NCBI GenBank assembly: GCA_036927565.1
Contig: JAYESD010000002.1
Span: 78,739,735 to 78,803,734, forward strand
DNA: 64,000 nucleotides
DNA from: Tuctoria greenei
Taxonomy: Eukaryota; Streptophyta; Magnoliopsida; Poales; Poaceae
Direction: 5' to 3'
Of this stretch, positions 32,301-42,266 are shown piece after piece; the stretch's first letter is position 1; each line of letters begins with the position of its first letter. The translations under genes were made by a program, and so were the position numbers. Under the pieces are notes generated by a model that saw only the letters and a program-made list of their open reading frames with translations, made no database searches and had not been told where the DNA came from.

Positions 32301-34023
32301 AATCAATAACAAACTCAATGTCTCGATCGGGTGGCATACCTGGCAACTCATTCGGAAACACATCCAAAAATTCACATACAACCGGAATCTCCTCAATTGC
32401 GGCACCGTCCATATGATTCAATTCCAATTGCTTCGGTGCGGTTTGAGATGCTTCAAATTCTACGGTGATTCCTTCCTCATTGGTCAACTTCACCGTCTTT
32501 GTGGCACATTCAATAACTCCATTGTGCTTCCTCAACCAGTCCATACCAAGTATAATATCCAACCCTTGAGAATCTAAAACAATGAGGTTGGCGGAGAAGT
32601 CTACCCCCCTTATTCTAAGACTTACTTTTGGACATACTATATTTGTCCTCATCTCTCCTCTAGGAGACTTAACCAATAGAGTAAACTTCATATGAGAGAT
32701 AGGCAAACTATACTTGGCAACATACTTCGATGCAATGAATGAATGCGATGCTCCAGAATCAAATAACATAGTCGCGGGATTGGAGTTGGCGAGAAACATA
32801 CCAATGACCACGTCATCCGCTTGTTGAGCATCCTCCGTAGAGACATGGTTCACGTTACCACGAGCAAAATTCTGCTGTCCACGGCTTCCTTGTGGTTGTC
32901 CTCCATTGGGTCTTGGGTTTTGCCTCGGCACATTGCTTCCCTGACCAAGGCCTGACTTAGGACATTGATTCGCAAAGTGTCTAGCTTCTCCACAAGTATA
33001 GCACCTCTTAACTCCACCTGAATTATTGGGACGAGCTTGGTTTTGAGCATTGGCTCCAGGAAAATCAGCACGAGGTGCGTAAGGCATTGGAGGCCTAGGT
33101 GCTTGCATGACAGGGCGCTGCTGCACAAACTGAGTTGGGCGCGGTGCATAACCAGGGCGCTGAGCAGGAATAGAGGAGCTGTAATGAGGCGCATTGGGCG
33201 ACGCGAAGCGAGGGCGCACATTACTTCCTTGTTGTTGTCCTTGATATGGCGCCTTCCTCTTGATTTCTTGCTCCATCTCACGGATCTTGTTCTCAACCAC
33301 AATTGCTTTGTCCACAAGCTTCTGTAAATTGACATAATCACAGTTGAGCAATTGCACTTGGATTGTATTGTTCAATCCCCTCATGAACAAGTATTGCTTC
33401 CGGCTGTCCCGGCTAACATCCTCAGGTGCATATCTTGAGAGTTGAGTGAACTTATTGAGATATTCACTCACGCTTGATTTTCCTTGTCTCAAGTTCTCAA
33501 ATTCTTGCCTCTTCAAGATCATAACACCTTCCGGCACATAATGAGAACGGAAACTCTCCTTGAATTCCGCCCAGGTAATTCTCTCTTGGTTCTCATGAGC
33601 ATTGCAATAAGAATCCCACCAATCTGCAGCTGCTCCAACGAGTTGATGAGAAGCAAATAGCACCTTCTCCCGCTCACTGCATTGGACAATGGCTAGCTTC
33701 TTCTCCACGGACTTGAGCCAATCATCCGCATCCATAGGGTATGCGGCTTGAGCAAAGGTTGGCGGCCTAGTCCTCATAAACTCTCCCAATCGGTTATGAG
33801 GAGGTGGGGGTGGCGGTGGAGGCATGTGGGGCTGATTGTTGATATTGCCAGCCTGCAGCTGTCCCATAGTCTGTATCATTGTCTGCATGAGCTGGTTTTG
33901 CATGGCCAATAGCTGCTCGATGTTGATAGCTCCCTGAGTAGATCCTTGCCCATTGTTGTTCTGAGGCACTCCATTGTTCTCCTCTTCATCATTGCCATCC
34001 CTCTGGTTGCGAGTCCTCACCAT
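29305..34023 (-). CDS. Gag-Pol polyprotein of element B (1572 aa, chromodomain-containing)
   Basis: Uninterrupted frame from ATG at 34023. Approximate residues: polyproline P8 (68-75); gag core 80-270; CCHC zinc knuckle C-Y-T-C...H...C (341-354); aspartic protease D-S-G-A-S (about 422); RT with V-D-Y-R-A-L-N (about 637) and catalytic F-I-D-D (about 735); RNase H with Y-C-D-A-S (about 880), D-L-E-L-A and T-D-H-K-S; integrase zinc H...H...C-D-V-C (1095-1130) and D-D-E in M-D-F, V-S-D-R-G and Q-T-E-R (about 1162, 1222 and 1258); C-terminal chromodomain (about 1448-1500) ending W-E-L-E-D-D. The last ~52 residues are read from the LTR. The chromodomain assigns it to chromoviruses, where it is thought to direct integration to marked chromatin. 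All catalytic residues are present. Confidence 0.97.
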   Translation of the reverse strand: MVRTRNQRDGNDEEENNGVPQNNNGQGSTQGAINIEQLLAMQNQLMQTMIQTMGQLQAGNINNQPHMPPPPPPPPHNRLGEFMRTRPPTFAQAAYPMDADDWLKSVEKKLAIVQCSEREKVLFASHQLVGAAADWWDSYCNAHENQERITWAEFKESFRSHYVPEGVMILKRQEFENLRQGKSSVSEYLNKFTQLSRYAPEDVSRDSRKQYLFMRGLNNTIQVQLLNCDYVNLQKLVDKAIVVENKIREMEQEIKRKAPYQGQQQGSNVRPRFASPNAPHYSSSIPAQRPGYAPRPTQFVQQRPVMQAPRPPMPYAPRADFPGANAQNQARPNNSGGVKRCYTCGEARHFANQCPKSGLGQGSNVPRQNPRPNGGQPQGSRGQQNFARGNVNHVSTEDAQQADDVVIGMFLANSNPATMLFDSGASHSFIASKYVAKYSLPISHMKFTLLVKSPRGEMRTNIVCPKVSLRIRGVDFSANLIVLDSQGLDIILGMDWLRKHNGVIECATKTVKLTNEEGITVEFEASQTAPKQLELNHMDGAAIEEIPVVCEFLDVFPNELPGMPPDRDIEFVIDLIPGTAPIAKRPYRMPPMELAELKKQIQEQLEKGFIRPSSSTWGAPVLFVDKKDGSQRMCVDYRALNEVTIKNKYTLPHIEDLFDQMKGACVFSKIDLRSGYFQMKIRPSDIPKTAFRTRYGSYEYTVMSFGLTNAPAYFMYLMNKVFMEYLDKFVVVFIDDIMIYSKDEKEHEEHLRLTLQKLREHQLYAKFNKCQFWLKEVPFLGHIISGGGVSVDPGKVRDVLKWEPPQNVKEIRSFLGMDGYYRRFLKDFSKIAKPMTELLTKGKAFQWTEACQNSFEELKKRLTTAPVLVLPDVSKSFDIYCDASRQGLGCVLMQEGQVVAYASRQLKKHEQNYPTHDLELAAVVHALKIWRHYILGQRCEIYTDHKSLKYIFTQTDLNLRQRRWLELIKDYDLGINYHPGKANVVADALSRKGVSHQLTVRELPFELCKEFERLNLGFVNEMEMMELKPTLEQEIREAQTTDEAIKEIKERTEEGREFRFDEDEHGTLWLGKRIVVPNVKHIRETILKEAHDSPYSIHPGCTKMYKDLKTCYWWDRMKKDIAEYVALCDVCQRVKAEHQRPAGLLQPLKIPEWKWEEIGMDFIVGLPHTQSGYDSIWVIVDRLTKSAHFVPVKTKYTAARLAEIYMEHIVCRHGVPKKIVSDRGSQFTSRFWQKLHEALGTRLNFSSSYHPQTDGQTERTNQILEEMLRACALKHGKSWDKSLPYAEFSYNNSYQASLKMSPYEALYGRKCRTPLFWNEAGETQVFGPDVLQEAEKQVQIIRENLRAAQSRQKGYADNRRRKLAFEIGDFVYLKVSPMRGHKRFNIRGKLAPRYIGPFKILDKRGEVAYKLEMPAHLSDIHDVFHVSQLKKCLRVPEEQVPMEELELEEDLTYAEQPVKILETKERVTRKKVIRWCKVQWKHHTEKEATWELEDDLKKEFPYLFSSASNLEGEIHFKGGRFVTPSFSCIMPYMHSYTCLTLTHNKRNKFKIDSEHLKLIWSKTALKTQESAD
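29462..29477 (-). other. Polypurine tract of element B
   Basis: Minus strand AAGGGGGGTAGG directly inside the 3' LTR boundary at 29461; it lies within the coding frame. Confidence 0.85.
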
Positions 34024-34276
34024 CTGAAGAAAAGCATTAGGTAAGAATTAGAAAACGCCCCAACTATATGCATCAAGGGATATGAAACTAAACAACTAGC
34101 TACACTATCCTAGGTGGACATGGCAATGCTAAGGCATCCCAAAATCCTCTATTAAGCACACAAGCAAGCAATATATATAGCAAACAGCACTCCAAGCAAA
34201 AACACATCGATTCCTGAGTGCTCCTATGTGCTCTAAAGTGTCCATTCTATCTAGGCTGCATCCTACGGTCAACCTG

Positions 34277-34290
34277 TGGCTCTGATACCA
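34277..34290 (-). other. Primer binding site of element B (tRNA-iMet)
   Basis: Minus strand TGGTATCAGAGCCA, three bases from the 5' LTR. The 253-bp leader between it and the gag ATG (34024-34276) holds no frame. Confidence 0.93.
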
Positions 34291-34293
34291 ATC

Positions 34294-37144
34294 TGTGACG
34301 CCCGGTTCCAAAAACTGAACCAAGCTAACGCATATGTGTGCCCAAGATGTTCAACACACATACACGAGTGCAATCACAAAAGAGTATACAGAAAATTACC
34401 ACAGAACAAGATTAATTATCAAATTTATTACACAAACCATATTATCCTCGAATACAAGCTCTAATGAATATAAATGACAAGTTCAACTAATGCAGCGGAA
34501 ATAAACTATTTAAGCAAACTAAGCAGCTATGCAGCATAAGCGACAGGGTATGTATGCGCAGCTCCAATCAACACCACAGGCAAAGCTGACGGTAGACACG
34601 GCCTAGAACTCCGCATTATCGCCATTAAACTCCCAGTCCTGACCTGCAACTGTTGGGGTGGGGGATTGCAAGAGTGAGTACATGTCGTACTCAGCATGTG
34701 TGGAAAGTATGACATGTGGCTGATTCAAATGACAACAATAATAATGGTAAAGTGCTGAAAAGTACAGTAAAACATTTGAAAAGCAATATATTATATTTAT
34801 GTGTAAGTAAACCCATCATTAACCATGTAACCATAATAATACCAGTCCATAATTCAACATTACCAATAACCATAATCGATGTCATAAACCATAATTCCAT
34901 CTCATAACCGTAACCATAATCATAATATCAACCATAACCATTGCCAAACCATAACCATCCCAAATTCCAATTTTCCCTCTAATCATGGAAGTTGTCCAGG
35001 TGCTCATAACCGGGAGCACGGCTATCATGATAGTTTTAGTTAACACTCTGCAGAGTTTGTACCTCTTTACCCACGTGTTCGTGATTTCATCACCCTTCGG
35101 CGACTAAGAATCTCCCTTATGCCCATGACCCGTCGGTCACATTACGCACTTCCGTTGGTGTGTGGCCAAGAGATCACAAAATAGCCTTTACAAAGGGATT
35201 ACTAGCCTATTTAGACCCCACTGAGGTTTCACCGGTGGCGATGTCTCCCGCAGAGCACACCTTCAACCAAGGGCCCCCTCTTGAGCCATTCGGATCCTAG
35301 GGTAGTCCCACCAATCATCAACAAACCCAATCCGACTACCCCTTCCCCGAGCATCCACAATGGTCCAAACAGCACTAGCAAAGCCCTAATTAATCAGCTA
35401 CGCCGCACCCATACTTGGCCTCGTGGTTGCACTGTAGTCCTGGCTTATTCTCGCATGAACCGGTCCTTAGATCTAAAGCAAGCAAACCACCATAACATCC
35501 AACCCATCCACATACCGGGCTTGCTTAGATCACCCATTACCATACCATGTTTAACCAGTTCATGTTAACCATAATCTCATCCATGCATAAGTAAATTGAG
35601 TGATGTAGTTGTTTCCCATCCCAATTGATTAAGCGAAGCAAAAAGGTAAAAACCCTTCCCGACTCTCTACCATAAATTCCAGGTGACAAGGGTGGTCAAA
35701 CAAAACTAGTAAACTTCCTACTATAGGATTTCCCATCAATTTGACACAGCATGCAGTTTTGCAAACCAGACATTTATTTAAAAAAAAACAGGATCAATAT
35801 GCTTCAAGGACACTTGCCTTGCTCTTGCTGTTGATTAGGGTCAAAGCCTTCAAACTCTTGATGTTGTAGATCCTCCGTGGCACCCTCTAGCGCAAATCCG
35901 TCTAATCCACACAATAAACATACAAGACAAGAAACACAATCAAAGAGTGCACAAATATTACTCAATATGACATGACATGCATGATTGATGCCATGCAAGG
36001 TAAAACTTGTTACTAGATTGCTTTTAATGATCACTAACTAGCTCTAATAGATTTTAACAAGTTTATACAGGTTTGGAGTTGATTAGATAATATTTTAGAA
36101 TTAATTCAACACAATTTAACCAGAAAGATCGGACTAGTCCGCTAGGGACCGGACAAGTCCGCATTTGACGAGATCAGTAGATTAGGGTTTTTTAGATCGA
36201 CGTGAATTTGGAGATTAGGGGTTGAATGCACGTAAGGAAAAGATAATAGAAGGTATACCAGGTGTTTAGAACTCCAATGAACCAAGAAACTTGGAGGTAA
36301 CACTTGGATCTTGATGATCTAGGGTTGGTGATGAACTTGGAGATGAATTGGTGGAGAAGGACGAAACTTGGTGGAGATCTTGATCCTCCTTCGTTTCCTC
36401 CTCTTCTTCTTCTTGTTTGGGATCTTCTCCTCCCTCCTTGATGGTGGCTCCCCACGAACTAGGGTTTGGGTGAGTGGAAAAGTGGCAAATAGATGTCAAA
36501 CCAAGGGGTGGGGTTGTTTATATAGGGGTGGAGGCTAGGGTTAGATGGATTTCGAGTTTTGGGATGAGTAGAGGACGGTTTAGAGTCCCACATGGGCTCT
36601 CAAAGAGTTGGGCACGACGTCCCTAGGCCCACTTGACGTGAAACCCAAGAAACAAGTCGTACAACAAAAGGTCAATCTCGGAGTCACGAAATATCGGACA
36701 AGTCCGGACAGGACCGGACGAGTCCGAAGTCGTCCAGAGAGAAAATCGGACAAGTCTGGCCAAAAATCGGACAAGTCCGATCTTAGTCAGAAAGGAAAAC
36801 GGACAAGTCCGCTGGGACACCGGACTAGTCCAGAAAAGTCCAGGGACTTAGCAAATTTTCAAGGATTCATGGAACATCGGACTAGTCCGCACAAGATCGG
36901 ACAAGTCCGAAGTTGTCCAGAGGCAAACATCGGACTAATCCGCAGCAAAAACGGACAAGTCCGTTTTTAGACAGAGAGAAATCGGACTAGTCCTCTGTAA
37001 AATCGGACTAGTCCGCACTTTCCTGCGTTTTAAGTGCGGTTTTGCTCCAAATCAATTTTAAACTCGTTCCTCTTGTTATGGGTTAATGTTAAACACGTAT
37101 ATGAGTGCATGTAGGGCATGATGCATGAAAATGAGGGTGTTACA
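34294..37144 (-). repeat. 5' LTR of element B
   Basis: 2851 bp, near-identical to 26591-29461. It carries the functional promoter position: array at about 36692-37018 and TATA at 36516-36525, with a motif pair downstream at about 36129-36160. Confidence 0.96.
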
Positions 37145-37281
37145 TATCCGACATCACTTCTTGAGAGACCACTCCATGAAAGGAGATATAGCCATTTCCC
37201 ATATCAACACCGAAAAACAATTGGCCGACATATTCACCAAGAACTTGATGAAAAACACTTTTGCGAGCTTTGAAATGAACT
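37145..37281 (+). pseudogene. S1 RNase H, C-terminal end
   Basis: Continues the frame cut at 26590. The join across B gives the conserved copia K-H-I-D-I-R-H-H-F-L-R-D block, then Q-L-A-D-I-F-T-K, and stops at the TAA near 37279. This proves that B inserted into S1. Confidence 0.94.
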
Positions 37282-38233
37282 AAACATCCTTGATGCTCGG
37301 AACGTGGCTTGAAATTTTGCATACCTGTATGAATTCTTCAAAATATGTTGATTGGATTGTGAAAATCATCTCTCTCAATTTTCCCCGAAAAACTATGCCA
37401 ATTACTAGATCTTGGTGAATTATGGTCATTGCTTGATTGTTGTATGCCTACTGATCATATTCATCAAGATTATTTGATTTGTTTTGCCTCCCTATTTTCT
37501 AGATATGTATCTTCAAATATATATGAATGGGCCAAGAAATTCTTCCCTGGTGACCACGGACTAGTCCGCTCATGCAGACTAGTCCGCAGAGCGCCGGTTA
37601 GGCCGGACTAGTCCGGTAGACCACGGACTAGTACGATATAGCCTTTGGAAAAGTTCGGACTAGTCCGGTCATTTCTGGACTTGTTCGATTTTTCATGTTC
37701 ATAAACCTAGCCGCTGCCAAACCCTAATTCCCTCATCCTCGCAACTTGCCTCAAGCTTCTCTCTCTTCGCGCTCGAGCTCCCAAGGCGATTCCTTGTTTT
37801 CTCCACCAAAAAGATCCACATTTGGGTGGAAATCAAGCTTCCTCGCTCGGATATTGAAGTTTGCAGACTTTTCCGGCCTTCAACACCCTCCTCTCCAAGA
37901 TTCAAGCGATTTCTTTGGTAATTTTCCCCCAAACCCTAGAAATTCCTATTTTCTTCATCGTTGATCGAATAGCCTAGCTTCTTTCACCTAATACTAGTGT
38001 CCTTGATGTATTACATTGCTGTTAGGCTAATTTTGCATTGAGTAAGTCTATTTGTCTCATAAGTTAGGTTTTTGAGGATGAATACCGGACTAGTCTGTGC
38101 CTGTACACCAGACAAGTTCGATTTTTCTGAACTCAACCCTAACCTTTAATTCCTCAATGCAAATTCTCTTGTCATCCATTCAATTCCTTGTCATCCATTC
38201 TTATCCATACCTTGTACAATTCATTCTCAGGGC
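37282..38233 (+). other. S1 region between pol and ORF3: motif cluster and candidate leader intron
   Basis: No ORF of note. Five to six palindrome motifs lie at 37557-37690. A leader-like stretch with AAACCCTAA (telobox) follows at about 37709. A possible donor TTG|GTAATT near 37917 and an acceptor TTCTCAG at 38225-38231, three bases before the ORF3 ATG, could define a ~313-bp intron. The splicing is inferred. Confidence 0.5.
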
Positions 38234-39790
38234 ATGTCGAACTCCCACGACGAAGCTTCGTACTTCGAAGCCAAGATGGCCCAAGAAGCCCCGCTTCGGT
38301 CCTCGATGGACCAAAGCAAGAAGCAACCTTCCGAGCCAGCACCATATCCTCCTCAGTCTCAGAAGAGGGTGGATCGACGAAAGGTGCCTGCCTCCAGGGC
38401 ATCCGCCAGTGGTGGCCCTAGCTCGGCGAGAGCCTGCCTAGCCAAGGGAAAGGGCAAGGGGATCGCAACGGGCCCAATTGGCCCCCTGAAGATGTCAGTC
38501 CCAAAGCAAGGGGATCGGGATCCCACAGAAGAAAGGTTCAATGGGAAGGGCAGCGACTCGGCTGCAAAATTCAGAAATGTTGATTGGTATGGCCGTCCGA
38601 AGCAAGCTGTGGATGGCAGATTTTGGAGCAATTTCCATGCAGATTTCTACAAGTCTGTGTACCTCCCCATGAAGCCACCTGTTGTGTGCAGCCAGCGGAT
38701 TGATTGGGCACACTTTGGGAAGAAGGGCTGCTCACTGTTTGTTAAAGTGGTGGAGGCAGTTGAGAGACATGGCCTGAAGGATCTTTTTGCCTTCAGGAAC
38801 AATTGGAATGATGAGGTCATAGCGCAATTCTTTGCGACTTGCCATTTCTCTAGTGATGATGAAGAGAGTGTTACTTGGATGACTCACGGATCCAAGTACA
38901 GTATAACCTATGAAGACTTTGCACGCCTGTTGCACCTTAACACCTCAAGCAATGACTGCTTAATCATCCACAACATAGGTGTCATCAAGAAGGACAAGAT
39001 GAAGTTCCTCTATGAGCCCAACTCCAAGTTCAACCCCCCTTCTACCAAGAACATGATGCCATTCGTTGTGGTGTTGAACAGAGTGTTGAGGAAGACAATT
39101 GACCCCAAGGATGGGGATGCTGGGAGTGTGCAGGGCTAGCTCCGGACCCTAATGAGAGTCATAAGCAAGGACCGCAAGTTTGATGTGGCTGACTATCTCT
39201 GGAATGATATGGTCAAGATCTCTTGCACACCCAACAGGTCGTGTGGCTATGCTCCGTATCTTATGTTCATGATTGAGAAGGTCACTGGGATTGAGTTTGT
39301 TAAAGATGTGGAGCATCTTCCTTTGAGGCCCCAGATGCCTCAAAAGCCAAGCATTCAGGCTGCTCCTTCTCCCGCCTCCAGTCTGGAGGATCCGGCAAGA
39401 GGAAGTGGAGATGCCAGGGCTGCCCCTGCCTCTAGGGAAGCCCCTCAAAAAGGATCTGCCAGTGGCATCTTCAAATACTTGGCTGTTATCTTTGCTTCCT
39501 ACAAAGAGGCCGAGGTGAAGGCCCATAAGCTTAACAAGAGAAGAAAGGAAGACATGAAGTATGTCAAGGCAAATGTGAAGCAGATTTGCCAGAAACTGGA
39601 GATCGAGCCCATTGGATCTCCGGTAATATCTGATGATTCCGACTCCGACTTCACCGAGCTCGGGCCCTTGACCCCCTCCGAGCTTGCCTACTTTGGCATT
39701 TGGGGCTCGAGTGGCTCCACACCTCCTCCTCCTCCTCATCATCCCAAAGATGTAGATGAAGACGATGAGAGGACCGACGGCGAGGCGTGA
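38234..39790 (+). pseudogene. S1 third ORF (env-position ORF, plant-transposon-protein-like), one in-frame stop
   Basis: Starts ATG 38234 (MSNSHDEASYFEAK) and would be about 518 codons, interrupted only by a TAG at 39137-39139; the same frame continues to 39790. Residues ~115-300 contain W-S-N-F-H-A-D-F-Y-K-S-V-Y, A-H-F-G-K-K-G-C and W-M-T-H-G-S-K-Y, the layout I associate with the 'putative plant transposon protein' family. The N-terminus is basic and low-complexity. The C-terminus has Ala/Ser-rich and acidic stretches with a polyproline run. No signal peptide or membrane span is evident, so envelope function is unsupported. It lies where some Sireviruses carry an env-like gene; its role is unknown. 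Confidence 0.75.
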
Positions 39791-40263
39791 AGACTTTAGG
39801 TCCCTCCTCTCCTTCTTTTTGGTATCTTGATGCCAAAGGGTGAGAGATTGCGGGGGAGTCTTAGGTCTTCGGTCTTAAGCTGTAGGATGCGAGGAGAGAT
39901 CTCTCTTTATGCTTTTTTTGTATATTTTGTGGGTTGTAAAATGTTTACTATGCTCTTATGGTTGATAATGGTCCCGTTATGCAATGTTTTGATCTACATG
40001 AGAAGTAATTGTTGAAATCTATGATTTTTCTCCTAGAATGACATATATGTTTGTTGTTAGTGTGTTATGTCAATTATGTCTTCATAATTATTATTTCAAT
40101 GCACTTAGTAATGCATCCCACCATAAAGAATGCACATATGGATCATGTTTTCATTGCTTGATGTATTTTAAACTCATATGTGCATACTTTATGAAAATCT
40201 AAACTTTTTGTCATATCTTGTGAAATCTCAATTGGTTGTCATCAATCACTAAAATGGGGAGAT
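39791..40263 (+). other. S1 3' untranslated region and polypurine tract
   Basis: AT-rich, no gene. AAAATGGGGAGAT immediately before the LTR (40251-40263) is the likely polypurine tract. Confidence 0.75.
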
Positions 40264-41818
40264 TGAAAGTGCATCTAGGAATCCCTTGTAGGTTTTGGAT
40301 GATTTATGACAAGCAAATGAGATCCTAACCACTTTGTTGAGATGAGCACAGGTTTTAATGTGAAAATAAGCAAAGTGCCAAAAAGAAGGGAGAATGAGGC
40401 AATGTGGAAAAGAGCTCAAGGAACAAGTGTAGTAGATCATTGTGTGTGGAGTGTGTTAAGGAAACACACCCCAAGAGCTCAAACACAAATAAACACACAC
40501 ATTGCACAAATTTATACAGGATCAGACTAGTTTGATTGACACCGAACTAGTCCGATATCTCTCTGCACAAGATCGGACAAGTCCGATATCACACCAGACT
40601 AGTCCGATATCTCTCTGACTAGAATTGGACTAATCCCTCCCAGTGCGGACTAGTCCTCAAAACACTTCACAAAGCTGCAAAAAATCGGACAAGTCCGATC
40701 ACACAATAGACTAGTCCAAAATTATTCTGATCTAAATCGGACAAGTACGATATTGGCCCGGACTAGTCCGAAAGCCCTCTGACCTAAATCGGACAAGTCC
40801 TCCAAGTGCAGACTTGTCACCCAATTCACTTATTGTTTCACTGAACCGGACAAGTCCGATGACTATCGGACTAGTCCGAAGATTTCCAGAAGCGAAATCG
40901 GACAAGTCTGCTCCTAGCCGGACTACTCCAATATTTCGAGATACATAGGGTTTGCTACACACAGCACACCAGACTAGTCCGGTGTCCACCGCGGACTAGT
41001 CTGATCTTCCTAAACCCTAACGGTCACTTTTAAAAACCCCATATAAATAGAGGTGCACGGCCCAACTTTAATCTCTCTTGACCCCCTGCGCCGACACACC
41101 TCCCAAGGGCCTCAAAAACACATCTCTCCACAAAATCAAAAGCCAAAAAGATCAATCCCTTGAGGATACACTTTGGATCATTGGAGAGACACGATTCATC
41201 ACTCTTGAGCTCTTGGTTTGATTCCCTAACACACTCCTGTGATTTTAATTGTAATCTTTTGAGTGTGTTCTTGGTGGAGTTTTCATTGTAATCTAGAGGA
41301 GCCCTCAACGTGTGAGAAGGCCCCTTGAATTTGGTTATTTACCCTTTGTGATAAGAGAAGAGGATTGGCCTTCGTGGCGATCTGATGAGGGTAGGGTTGG
41401 AGAAGACCGTGTCCTTTTGTGGACTCCTCAACGTGGATGTAGGTTACCTCTGTGGGATCCGAACCACGGGATAAATTGCTTGTGTTCTTGTTTTGTGTTC
41501 ATCATTCTTATTCATCATATCAATCTAGGGTTTCCATCAATCTTACTCACTTTACGTTGAAACATTAAATATAAGATAGAATTGTGATATACTCTAGTCC
41601 ATAATCGTGCAACACTTCAATTACAAGTATATTTCCGCTGCATACATCCTAAATTCAAATTAATCAATCAAACATGGTTAACCTAGTCGGTACACACCGG
41701 ACTAGTCCGCACTTTACCGGACTAGTCTGATATCTCGAGTTTTGATTTGTTTGTTAAGTGTTGCAGGTTCTGACAAATTTCAAAAAGGCCTATTCACCCC
41801 CCCTCTAGGCCATATTCA
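40264..41818 (+). repeat. 3' LTR of S1 (complete)
   Basis: 1555 bp, TGAAAGTGCATC to CATATTCA, followed by the duplication CAAGT. The end CACCCCCCCTCTAGG is typical of Sirevirus LTRs. Array at about 40521-41010, TATA at 41039-41050, motif pair at 41697-41732. Confidence 0.94.
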
Positions 41819-42266
41819 CAAGTCCGCTCTGGACATCGGACGAGTCCGATCTTATCCAGAGGGGAAAAACAGACAAGTCTGGCAAAAAATCGGACAAGTC
41901 CGACTTTAGTCAGAGGGAAAAACGGACAAGTCCTCTCGAACATCAGACTAGTACGGACAAGTCCAGGGACTTAGCAAATTTTTCAAGGATTTTGAACACC
42001 GGACTAGTCCGCATAGGACCGGACAAGTCCGAAGGTGTCCAGAGGGAAAAACAAACTAGTCCGCAGAAAAAAAAACAAGTCCATTCGAAGTCAGAGAGAA
42101 ATCAAACTAGTCCACAGAGAAATCGAACTAGCCCGCTCTTTCCAGAATTCTTAAGTGCAGTTCTGCTATCAATTCATTTTAAACTTATTCATTTTTTTTG
42201 TTGCTCAATATTAAATATGTATTGGAATGTATGCGATGCATGGTGGATGAAACTGAGGGTGTTACA
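41819..42266 (-). repeat. LTR C, segment 4 (terminal part) with S1 target duplication
   Basis: Resumes LTR C inside its palindrome array after S1 (CAAGT at 41819-41823 is the duplicated target). It ends GAGGGTGTTACA at 42266. Motifs occupy up to about 42130 and are more degenerate than in B. Confidence 0.9.

Larger units (their letters stand above)
26591..37144 (-). mobile_element. Element B: full-length, apparently intact Tekay/Del-like gypsy retrotransposon
   Basis: Two ~2.85-kb LTRs (26591-29461 and 34294-37144) flank one uninterrupted gag-pol frame, with tRNA-iMet primer site and polypurine tract in place. Flanking 5-mers are CATCC (26586-26590) and TATCC (37145-37149), a target duplication with one difference. 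By eye the LTRs differ at a little over thirty positions plus one ~20-bp indel, roughly 1.2%, so it is the youngest complete element here. Length 10,554 bp. Confidence 0.96.
19600..41818 (+). mobile_element. Element S1: Sirevirus-type Ty1/copia retrotransposon, split by element B
   Basis: Plus-strand copia order: 5' LTR (19600-21134), gag, protease, integrase, RT, RNase H (to 26590, resumed at 37145), a long region with an extra ORF (38234-39790), a purine tract and the 3' LTR (40264-41818). The 5-bp duplication CAAGT at 19595-19599 and 41819-41823 is perfect. The extra ORF between pol and LTR, the long gag and LTR motif arrays point to the Sirevirus genus. Without B it is about 11.7 kb. Multiple stops and frameshifts make it inactive. 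Confidence 0.95.

Noticed and set aside
34277..34290. tRNA-Met-like sequence
   Set aside because: Only the 14-bp primer binding complement is present, with no cloverleaf; it is not a tRNA gene.
38234..39790. Calling the S1 third ORF a viral envelope gene
   Set aside because: Position fits, but no signal peptide, transmembrane segment or cysteine pattern is visible; left as unknown function.
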